Source: CAWJHE01 sp964614855 (GTDB taxonomy: Bacteria > Chloroflexota > Anaerolineae > Anaerolineales > UBA4823). Taken from it: a stretch of 21,683 nucleotides of DNA. Both the position numbers and the translations under genes were made by a program. The stretch covers positions 1-21,683 of the forward strand of contig CAZTMX010000030.1 in the NCBI GenBank assembly GCA_964614855.1, read 5' to 3'. Positions 15,431 through 21,683 of the stretch are shown piece by piece. Below the pieces are notes generated by a model that was given only the letters and a program-made list of their open reading frames with translations, did not search any database and had not been told where the DNA came from. Positions within the stretch are counted from its first letter, which is position 1; every line of letters begins with the position of its first letter.

Positions 15431-15889
15431 ATGGTGAAAACCAGCGAAGACCTAGTGGTATCTGACTGGCTGGAAAGCCTGAAAAAGAACGGTTATCGCC
15501 TCACGGAATCGCGCCGGGCAGTTGTGGAGACGCTGGGTAGAAGCCAACGCATCCTGGCGCCCTGGGATGTTTTTGAACAGGCGCGCCAGCGCTATCCGGG
15601 AATAGGCCTGGTTACAGTCTACCGCACCATAGAAAAGCTGGAAGAACTGGGTTGTTTACAGCGTGTACACCAGCCTTCTGGCTGCCAGGGTTTTGTGGCT
15701 GCTGCGGCTGGTCATCAGCATTTGATAATTTGTGAAAAATGCGGCGCTGTCAGGTTCTTTAGCGGCGATGGCAGTAAGATGGGGTCACTGATAGAAGAAG
15801 TGGCGGAGAACGGCGGTTACCTGGTCAGGGATCACTGGCTGCAACTATTTGGTCTTTGTGAAGATTGCCGGCGGGTAGATAATAATTAG
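15431..15889 (+). CDS. zur: Fur-family zinc uptake regulator (Zur)
   Basis: A 152-residue repressor. The N-terminal winged helix includes 'NGYRLTESRRAVVETL' (20-35) and the recognition helix region 'GLVTVYRTIEKL' (59-70). The C-terminal dimerisation part has 'GHQHLIICEKCG' with Cys101/Cys104 and a closing 'CEDC' with Cys143/Cys146, the two CxxC pairs that hold the structural zinc of Fur-family proteins. His95, His97 and His135 are candidate sensing ligands. Zinc-bound Zur should bind the palindrome before znuA and shut off the operon, including itself. GAGGAG lies shortly before the ATG. Zur is preferred to Fur because of the operon; specificity is inferred from context. Confidence 0.9.
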   Translation: MVKTSEDLVVSDWLESLKKNGYRLTESRRAVVETLGRSQRILAPWDVFEQARQRYPGIGLVTVYRTIEKLEELGCLQRVHQPSGCQGFVAAAAGHQHLIICEKCGAVRFFSGDGSKMGSLIEEVAENGGYLVRDHWLQLFGLCEDCRRVDNN

Positions 15890-15910
15890 TGTCTTGTGCT
15901 TCAACGGGCA

Positions 15911-17098
15911 TCAGGGCAGGCTTGCACTGGCAGCTTGTACACGCTGCAGGATTTCTGCCGCCTCCTCTGCGCCAGCCAGGTGCACGCGCCCGTCCGGGTC
16001 TACATGTGTGGGGATCAATTCGTAGCCCAGGTACTCTGTCCCCTCAAATTGTACAAGCAAAATCACACCCTGGCGGTGATCGCGCAAACCCTGATCGAAG
16101 ACAAAATTCCCTAACCCATAAAACACCTGCACCCCATCCAATACCTGGTAGGCCTGGACGACATGCGTATGGTTGCCAACCACAAGGTCAGCCCCGGCAT
16201 CTACGATATACTGCGCCTGTTGGCGTTGGATCCAATTGGGTAGCAAGATGTCTTCCGAACCCCAATGCGGCATGGCGATGACTACATCTGCCACCTGGCG
16301 GGCTTTTGCCAGGGCAGTGCGCATGTTCTCTTCTGTCAGGCGGGCGATGCCTGGGTGATCATCGGCGGCAAAGACAGTCTCGCTTAGTTTGCTGTCACCC
16401 AGGGAAACAAAACCAAAGCGAATGCCGTTGGCGGTCAGCACCACAGGTTCCAATGCCTCTGCCAGGTTTGCGCCTGCACCTACCGTGGCAATTCCCACCC
16501 GGCGGAAGTGTCCCAGGGTATCAAAGAAGATCTCATCACACCAACTCTTCATTAACCCACAATCTTTAATGTGGTTTGTCGCCACGCTCATCAAGTCAAA
16601 CCCCGCATTTGCCAGGGCATCGGCATTATCTGGGCTGCCAACAAGCTGGTATGTCCAAACACACCCCGTGTGTGCAACTTTGTCGCTCATGGTGGCGTTA
16701 AACGTGCCCACGGCAATATCTGCCTGGGTGATGACCTGGCGCACCTCCTCGTACGGATAATCCGGGTTATCCAACGCATCCAGAGAAGCCTGAACGCAGC
16801 GGGCGGGTACGATGACCCCCGTAAAGAGCAGTGTGGTGATTGGTGGTTTGGCGAGTGTTTCTGTGACCGTGGGTGACGCCGGTATAGGGGTATTTGTGAT
16901 CTGCTGAGCGATCGACTTATCCGCTGCAATGGTCTCTATGGCTGTGGCAGTTGCCGTTGGCGGTGTCTTTGAGACAGGCGCAGAGGCACCAGCTGGTTGG
17001 GATGTTTGCGCAGGTTTCAGCACAGGCTGTGCAGAAACAGTCTGGCAGGCGCTGGCAAGCAGCAAAGCGAACAACAACAGGATACGCCGGCAGGGCAT
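15911..17098 (-). CDS. CapA-like lipoprotein, divergent metallophosphatase fold
   Basis: A 395-residue protein. The signal peptide 'RRILLLFALLLASAC' ends at Cys18, a lipobox. A Thr/Pro/Ala-rich linker (about 19-90) leads to a CapA (poly-gamma-glutamate synthesis) type domain. Several CapA landmarks are kept: 'SVATNHIKDCG', 'MPHWGSED', 'GADLVVGNHTHVVQAYQV' and 'YGLGNFVFDQG'. The first motif, normally GD followed by M(L/P)GR, reads GVIVPARC, so the metal-binding Asp is missing, and the usual NLE reads FNA. Three or more Cys residues in the domain suggest disulfides. Function unknown. It starts 7 bases after the ftsK stop. GAGGA lies 11 bases before ATG 17098; an ATG at 17116 overlapping ftsK is an alternative. 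Confidence 0.8.
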   Translation of the reverse strand: MPCRRILLLFALLLASACQTVSAQPVLKPAQTSQPAGASAPVSKTPPTATATAIETIAADKSIAQQITNTPIPASPTVTETLAKPPITTLLFTGVIVPARCVQASLDALDNPDYPYEEVRQVITQADIAVGTFNATMSDKVAHTGCVWTYQLVGSPDNADALANAGFDLMSVATNHIKDCGLMKSWCDEIFFDTLGHFRRVGIATVGAGANLAEALEPVVLTANGIRFGFVSLGDSKLSETVFAADDHPGIARLTEENMRTALAKARQVADVVIAMPHWGSEDILLPNWIQRQQAQYIVDAGADLVVGNHTHVVQAYQVLDGVQVFYGLGNFVFDQGLRDHRQGVILLVQFEGTEYLGYELIPTHVDPDGRVHLAGAEEAAEILQRVQAASASLP

Positions 17099-17105
17099 TG
17101 GGTTG

Positions 17106-19532
17106 TCAATCCTCATCAACGGGAGGCGCAGCCTGACCGTAATCAAGGATTTCACGTGTCCCGGTATTGGGATCGGGGGGACCGATGATACCTTTCTCTT
17201 CCATGGCTTCGATCAGCCTTGCGGCACGCGTATACCCAATTCGCAGGCGCCGCTGCAGCATGGAGATAGAAGCGCGGCCCTGGCGGCGCGCCAGGTCGAT
17301 CGCCTCTTTATACAATGGATCGCTGTTTTCTTCCTCTTCCACCTCATCCCAAAGCGGGATTTGTTTCAATGGCAGGCTGGCAGGCATCCCGTCCACAATC
17401 CCACCGGCAGTGGTCGGCGCAGGCTGTATGACGCCAGCGTAGGATTGCCAGTAAGAAACCAGGCTTTGCGTTTCGTTATCGGACACATACACGCCCTGCA
17501 ACCGCACAGGCGCCGGTGCGTCGGGGGCTTGAAAGAGCATATCACCGCGCCCCAAGAGGCGTTCGGCGCCGGGCTGATCAAGGATTACCCGGCTGTCAAC
17601 CCCTGATGCAACTGCAAAGGCGATCCTGGCGGGAAAATTGGCTTTAATGAGCCCAGTGACGACATCTACTGAAGGGCGCTGTGTTGAGATCACCAGGTGG
17701 ATGCCTGTGGCGCGCGCTAACTGCGCCAGGCGGGTGATGGTGCGCTCGGTTTCATCTGGCGCCATCATCATCAGGTCGGCTAATTCATCGATGATCACCA
17801 CCAGGAAGGGCAGTTTCTTCTCGTTGCGACCGGGGGCTTTGGCATTGTAATCCTGGATATTACGGCAGCCCGCTTCCGCCAGCTTGCGGTAGCGCATGTC
17901 CATTTCGCGGGTTACCCATTGCAAAACGGTTACCACCCGTTCCAGCTCTACAACCACCGGCGCTAGCAAATGCGGGATGCCGTTGTAACCGGTTAATTCC
18001 ACCCGCTTGGGATCGACCATGATCAACCGCAGATCATCCGGGGTGTTGTTCATGAGCAGGCAGCAGATCAGGGCATTGACACTCACCGATTTACCTGAGC
18101 CGGTGGCGCCGGCTACCAGCAGGTGCGGCATGGCAGCCAGGTCGGCTGCAACGGCATGACCGGAAACATTCAGCCCCAGGGCAAAGCGCAGGGGTGATTT
18201 CATACGTTTGAAGGCTTCGTTTTCCATCAAGTCGCGCAGGGCGACCATGGAGGTTTCTTCGTTTGGCACTTCGATCCCCACAAAGCTTTTGCCGGGCACC
18301 GGCGCCTGGATGCGTATCGTTCGGGCTGAGAGAGCCAGCGCCAGGTCATCTGCCAGGGCGGCGATCTTGCCAACGCGCACCCGCATACGCCCGCTGCGCG
18401 ATTCGATGAAGTCAGGCTCTACACCAAACTGGGTGATGGTTGGGCCGCGGTTGATTTCTATCACGCGCGCCGGCGCACCGAAAGAGCTCAATGTCTCCTC
18501 GATCAGTTTGGCGCGCCCCAGGTCAATTTCGTCGCTATACGCTGTATCGCTTCCTTTTTCAAGAATCTGTTCGATAGGCGGAAGTTTCCAGGTTTGTGCA
18601 GTCCCAGTCGCTGGATAGGTCGGAACAAATGGAGGGGTGGATTGCGCCTCGGTCTTACCCATGCTTTCACCCTGGGGTTCTGCCGCAACACCTGTCCGCC
18701 TGGGACGTGGGTCCTTTGGGCTGATATTAGTTTCTGGGATTTTTCCAGGGATTGGCACTGAAACTTGCCGGCGAGAACGAAATTCATCCCAGGAATCAAT
18801 CAGCCAATCCATTGGACGCTGCCATAGGGGCTGCAACTTCCGGCTAAGTTCAAGGACGGTCATATCTGCCGAAAGGATAACCCCAACCAAAAACCAGGCA
18901 ACCAGGGCGATCGCTGCACCGCCTGTACCCAGGGCGCCTGTCAAAACACTGGTAATGAAAGCGCCGGTATAGCCTCCACCAGCACCAGCCTGGGCAAGTT
19001 GCTCGGCGCTTGTCTTCAGGCGCAGCATGCTGATAAAGTGTGCAACTGCCAGGATGTTTAAGAACAGAAGGATGATGCCGAAAACCCTCTCCACGGCAAA
19101 TTGGGGGATATGCTCAAAATTCCGCAAGATCAGCCATAATCCTGTAAACACCAGACCCAGTGGGAAAAGGAACACGCCAATTCCAAATGCCGCTTTCAAG
19201 GCAAGCGACCATTGTTGTGTCAGGCTGCTCTTGATGGGAGAAAACAAGGTCAGCAGCGTCAGGAATCCAATCAGGGTCATGACCATGCCCAGGATATCCA
19301 GCTTGCGGTCCAGCGACATTCCCTGTCTCACCGGGCGCGGCGCGCGCTGTTGGTGGATTTTCTTTGGTGCGGGCGTTGATCTTGAAGACCGTGAACTGCT
19401 GCTTACACGGGTTGGTTTCTTAACTGTAGATTTGGCAGGCGCGCGTTTAACAGCAGTCGTCTTCTTCTGGACACTGCCAGATTTTGGTTTTTCGGCAGTT
19501 TTTTTGCTGGTTTTACTGGTTTTTGTTGCCAT
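17106..19532 (-). CDS. ftsK: DNA translocase FtsK/SpoIIIE family
   Basis: An 808-residue protein. A Lys/Ser/Thr-rich basic N-terminus (1-70) precedes four membrane segments (about 76-99, 112-135, 148-170, 204-222) and a linker (230-320). The motor follows: 'RVIEINRGPTITQFGVEP' (356-373) opens the alpha/beta part, Walker A is GATGSGKS (475-482), and Walker B is 'FLVVIIDELADLMM'. 'LVISTQRPSVDVVTGLIKAN' is highly typical of FtsK. The gamma winged helix ('ASISMLQRRLRIGYTRAARL', near residue 750) ends the protein and reads the orienting DNA sequences. The protein pumps chromosome DNA across the division septum. The start at 19532 has only a weak AGAG ribosome-binding site. The downstream CapA-like gene is probably co-transcribed. 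Confidence 0.93.
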   Translation of the reverse strand: MATKTSKTSKKTAEKPKSGSVQKKTTAVKRAPAKSTVKKPTRVSSSSRSSRSTPAPKKIHQQRAPRPVRQGMSLDRKLDILGMVMTLIGFLTLLTLFSPIKSSLTQQWSLALKAAFGIGVFLFPLGLVFTGLWLILRNFEHIPQFAVERVFGIILLFLNILAVAHFISMLRLKTSAEQLAQAGAGGGYTGAFITSVLTGALGTGGAAIALVAWFLVGVILSADMTVLELSRKLQPLWQRPMDWLIDSWDEFRSRRQVSVPIPGKIPETNISPKDPRPRRTGVAAEPQGESMGKTEAQSTPPFVPTYPATGTAQTWKLPPIEQILEKGSDTAYSDEIDLGRAKLIEETLSSFGAPARVIEINRGPTITQFGVEPDFIESRSGRMRVRVGKIAALADDLALALSARTIRIQAPVPGKSFVGIEVPNEETSMVALRDLMENEAFKRMKSPLRFALGLNVSGHAVAADLAAMPHLLVAGATGSGKSVSVNALICCLLMNNTPDDLRLIMVDPKRVELTGYNGIPHLLAPVVVELERVVTVLQWVTREMDMRYRKLAEAGCRNIQDYNAKAPGRNEKKLPFLVVIIDELADLMMMAPDETERTITRLAQLARATGIHLVISTQRPSVDVVTGLIKANFPARIAFAVASGVDSRVILDQPGAERLLGRGDMLFQAPDAPAPVRLQGVYVSDNETQSLVSYWQSYAGVIQPAPTTAGGIVDGMPASLPLKQIPLWDEVEEEENSDPLYKEAIDLARRQGRASISMLQRRLRIGYTRAARLIEAMEEKGIIGPPDPNTGTREILDYGQAAPPVDED

Positions 19533-19579
19533 CAGATGCTCTTTTTTAAGGATAAAAGGGCTGCAATCGCCCGCTAAGG

Positions 19580-19585
19580 ATTATA
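19580..19585 (-). promoter_or_regulatory. -10 box for ftsK
   Basis: Leftward TATAAT. Predicted start near 19573 gives a leader of about 40 bases. The -35 region is not consensus. The stretch 19590-19690, between this and the rnz promoter, shows nothing further. Confidence 0.45.
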
Positions 19586-19692
19586 GCACAGAGCGCCTGT
19601 CGATCTCTTGCTTGAAAATGTCCATGAACCTCATGTAGATGACATCAAACGGCAGACACATGCTTCTTAAAGAACGTTTTCCGGTTTCTGGA

Positions 19693-19722
19693 TTGAGCCG
19701 GGGGAGAAACATGAGGTACAAT
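19693..19722 (+). promoter_or_regulatory. Promoter of rnz
   Basis: TTGAGC (19693-19698), an 18-base spacer, then TACAAT (19717-19722). Predicted start near 19729 gives a leader of about 43 bases, with GAAAGG before the TTG start. Confidence 0.5.
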
Positions 19723-19771
19723 ACTTTTCCGCGTAATCATTCTCGCCTGTAATACAGAAAGGCAGCTTCAC

Positions 19772-20725
19772 TTGTTTGAAATTGTTTTCCTCGGCACATC
19801 TGCTTCCGCCCCTTCGGTTCACCGGGGTCTATCCTCACAAATGATCTTGCATGATGAACACCGTTTTCTCATCGACTGTGGAGAAGGCACACAAAGGCAA
19901 ATCATGCATTCTGGATTGGGTTTTAAAAGGCTTAACCGGATTCTGATCACCCATGGACATCTGGATCATATCCTGGGTCTGGCTGGATTGCTTTCCACCT
20001 TTTCTCGCTGGGAAACCATCGATGGTCTGGAGATTTATGCTGGCCAATGGGCTTTGGATCGCATCCAGGATTTGATCTATGGGGTGGTTCTGCGCGGGCA
20101 TACACCCCCTATCGATATTCAATTTCATGCTGTTCAAACCGGCTTGATCCTGGATAGTGAAGATTTCCAGGTCTCTGCTTTTCCGGTCTATCACCGCGGC
20201 CCTGATTGCTTTGCATATGTGTTCCAGGAGAAGACACGCCGGCCTTTTCTTGCAGAGAAGGCAGAAGCTCTGGCTATCCCCCAGGGACCCTGGCGGCGTG
20301 ACCTGGTGCAAGGCAGGGCAGTCAGGCTGCCCGATGGTCGCCAGATATTGCCGGATGAAGTGCTGGGTCCAGACCGGCCCGGCACCCGTCTGGTGCATGT
20401 GGGGGATGTTGGTAGAACGGAAGACCTGGTTGAGTTCTGTCGCGAAGCGGATACGCTGGTGATAGAATCCACTTATTTGGAAACGGAAGCCGAGATGGCG
20501 CGTGAATTTGCGCACCTCACAGCCAAGAAGGCTGCTCAACTGGCTGTCCAGGCTGGTGTCAAACATCTCATCCTGACCCATATTTCACGCAGGTATCGTG
20601 AGCGGGATGTGCTGGCTGAGGCGCGTGAGGTTTTTCCGGGCGCGATCGTTGCACGGGATTTTGACAGTTACCAGGTCAAACGAGGGGAAATCACTAAGGG
20701 TGATTTGGAAAACCGCACAGAGTAA
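19772..20725 (+). CDS. rnz: Ribonuclease Z (tRNA 3'-end processing endonuclease)
   Basis: A 317-residue metallo-beta-lactamase-fold enzyme, the usual length of the short RNase Z form. 'FEIVFLGTSASAPS' opens the protein, and the metal-binding motif HGHLDH (61-66) fits HxHxDH. Further ligands are His141 ('VYHRGPD'), Asp212 ('VGDVGRTED') and His270 ('ILTHISRRY'); 'FAHLTAKKAA' (247-255) is the conserved His-containing helix. RNase Z cuts the 3' trailer from precursor tRNAs. The start is TTG at 19772, since the conserved sequence begins at once and no ATG or GTG lies in position; GAAAGG lies nine bases upstream. Other close MBL hydrolases exist, but the pattern fits RNase Z well. Confidence 0.88.
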   Translation: MFEIVFLGTSASAPSVHRGLSSQMILHDEHRFLIDCGEGTQRQIMHSGLGFKRLNRILITHGHLDHILGLAGLLSTFSRWETIDGLEIYAGQWALDRIQDLIYGVVLRGHTPPIDIQFHAVQTGLILDSEDFQVSAFPVYHRGPDCFAYVFQEKTRRPFLAEKAEALAIPQGPWRRDLVQGRAVRLPDGRQILPDEVLGPDRPGTRLVHVGDVGRTEDLVEFCREADTLVIESTYLETEAEMAREFAHLTAKKAAQLAVQAGVKHLILTHISRRYRERDVLAEAREVFPGAIVARDFDSYQVKRGEITKGDLENRTE

Positions 20726-20767
20726 ACCTACACCTGGCGGGTACTTTGCTAGAAATCAAAAATTGAA

Positions 20768-21412
20768 CTATCTCGCAGCCAGTCTTTGTTCTTGCCAGAC
20801 CTCGCCTTCGTTGTGATAGCCGGCTTTTTCCCAAAAACCGGGCAGGTCTTCGCTCATAAATTCCAGGCTGCGCAGCCATTTTGCACCTTTCCAGAAATAC
20901 GGCGTGACCAAATCCTCTCGGCCCGGGATATATCCAATTACGCCGCGTAGGGGAAAGCCGTGGTCAGGAGTGATTGGTTCGCTATTGAAATGTGTAGCCA
21001 GAAGGAAATTTTCTGCCAGCACGAGTTCCAGCGGTAGATTGGTGGTATAGCCGCCATCTGAGTGCTGCATTACAAATCGCGCTGCTGGTTTTAGCTTGAT
21101 CAACCCCTGGTCAAGCAAGGTGCGAACGGAAACGCCCTCCCAGGCAGAGTCGAATTTACTCCAGCGAGTAACACAATGAATGTCCATTACCAGCTTTGTA
21201 CGCGGAAGCTGTTGAAATTCATCCCAGCTCCAGACAACCTGCTGTTCCACCTCTCCCCAAACTCGGAAATTCCAGCTAAGCGGGTTGAAATTGGGCACCT
21301 TGCCGTAATGTAAGACGGGAAATTTCTGTGTCAGCGATTGCCCAGGCGGTAAACGGCCCTCGCTTGCAAGACGCAATTCATCCTCCCGGCGGCTAAAGAA
21401 ATTTTTCAACAT
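20768..21412 (-). CDS. Sulfite-oxidase-like molybdopterin oxidoreductase (cytoplasmic)
   Basis: A 214-residue protein made of a single molybdopterin-binding domain (sulfite oxidase family). The molybdenum-ligand Cys80 lies in 'DIHCVTRWSKFDSAWEGV', and 'SDGGYTTNLPLE' (118-129) and 'DHGFPLR' (150-156) are further cofactor-contact regions. There is no twin-arginine or other signal peptide, no haem domain and no dimerisation domain, so it is a small cytoplasmic member. Substrate unknown; sulfite is not assured. Between 'DHGFPLR' and 'YFWKGAKW' there are about ten more residues (about 158-170, 'IGYIPGREDLVTP') than I recall in close relatives. GGAGGA lies six to seven bases before the ATG. It follows the UPF0173 gene with a 48-base gap. 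Confidence 0.85.
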   Translation of the reverse strand: MLKNFFSRREDELRLASEGRLPPGQSLTQKFPVLHYGKVPNFNPLSWNFRVWGEVEQQVVWSWDEFQQLPRTKLVMDIHCVTRWSKFDSAWEGVSVRTLLDQGLIKLKPAARFVMQHSDGGYTTNLPLELVLAENFLLATHFNSEPITPDHGFPLRGVIGYIPGREDLVTPYFWKGAKWLRSLEFMSEDLPGFWEKAGYHNEGEVWQEQRLAAR

Positions 21413-21432
21413 GATTCTTCCTCCGGGTGCGG

Positions 21433-21438
21433 ATTATA
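21433..21438 (-). promoter_or_regulatory. -10 box for the sulfite-oxidase-like gene
   Basis: Leftward TATAAT about 20 bases before the ATG, with a short leader containing GGAGGA. An imperfect dyad (AGAG and CTCT arms, 21441-21455) lies just upstream of the box and could be an operator, but it is weak. Confidence 0.45.
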
Positions 21439-21460
21439 TCAGAGTAATATTCTCTAAATA

Positions 21461-21683
21461 TTAATGAGAAAGTAAAAAACTGTCTCCAGGTGAAAGCACC
21501 TGAACCTGTATGCCAGTCCTGGCTTTTACCTGACCAGCCCAGGCGTTGGCATCCTGGGCGATCAACCCCCAGGTGTTGTAATGGATTGGGATGACAGTTT
21601 TGGGTTGCAGCATTTCGACGGCACGTAGTGCGTCTACCGGACCCATGGTGTAGTTATCCCCTATCGGAAGCACAGCCAGGTCG
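21461..21683 (-). CDS. UPF0173-type metal-dependent hydrolase, C-terminal part
   Basis: The gene runs off the right edge, and 74 codons of its end are present. 'DLAVLPIGDNYTMGPVDA' and 'VIPIHYNTWGLI' are highly characteristic of the UPF0173 metallo-beta-lactamase-fold family (YtkL-like); the Asp in 'GDNYTMG' and the His in 'IHYNT' are metal ligands. The protein ends in 'QVLSPGDSFLLSH'. The internal GTG at 21673 is not the start, because the conserved sequence continues upstream to the window edge. Substrate unknown for the family. It lies upstream of, and in line with, the sulfite-oxidase-like gene. Confidence 0.85.
   Translation of the reverse strand, partial: DLAVLPIGDNYTMGPVDALRAVEMLQPKTVIPIHYNTWGLIAQDANAWAGQVKARTGIQVQVLSPGDSFLLSH

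Noticed and set aside
19835..20581. Leftward open frame of 248 codons opposite rnz
   Set aside because: The rnz frame carries all metal-binding motifs; the antisense peptide has none.

Overview
The window looks like ordinary chromosomal sequence from a bacterium of the Chloroflexota, most likely class Anaerolineae. This rests on inference: moderate base composition, Thr/Pro-rich 'TPT' linkers in a LysM protein and a CapA-like lipoprotein, several lipoboxes, a HerA-like ATPase with a long C-terminal region, a Big_5/PD40 protein, and a CapA-like protein with altered motifs. No tRNA, rRNA, CRISPR array, insertion sequence or prophage gene was seen.

Layout. Positions 1-134 hold the C-terminal end of a rightward gene that meets a small membrane-protein gene tail to tail. 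A leftward group follows (131-3569): small membrane protein, SixA-like phosphatase and HerA-like ATPase, then a leftward PLD-like lipoprotein (3659-4768). A purine-type phosphoribosyltransferase (5005-5559) runs divergently from the PLD gene and overlaps the tail of a leftward three-gene operon (9104-5552): flippase-like membrane protein, FAD oxidoreductase, THUMP-like methyltransferase. A rightward Big_5/PD40 protein (9178-10608) shares a 73-bp divergent promoter region with that operon, and both transcripts look leaderless. A perfect 17-bp stem-loop separates it from leftward panE (10661-11593). A LysM protein (11825-12577) follows, with a hairpin and an intrinsic terminator behind it.

The clearest functional unit is the zinc-uptake operon znuA-znuC-znuB-zur (12764-15889). 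A consensus promoter is overlapped by a perfect Fur-family palindrome, and the regulator is the last gene, so zinc-responsive autoregulation is very likely. Leftward ftsK (19532-17106) follows with a CapA-like lipoprotein gene directly behind it, then divergent rnz (RNase Z, TTG start), a leftward cytoplasmic sulfite-oxidase-like molybdoenzyme, and the C-terminal part of a UPF0173 metallo-hydrolase cut by the window end.

No gap without a gene exceeds 300 bases. The largest (4769-5004, 11594-11824, 12578-12763, 19533-19771) hold promoters, hairpins or the zur operator. I found no convincing new multi-gene system. The items most worth a second look are the divergent leaderless promoter pair, the Zur operator layout, the CapA-like protein lacking the usual first-motif Asp, the structured region before the LysM gene, and the stem-loop whose loop holds a stop codon.
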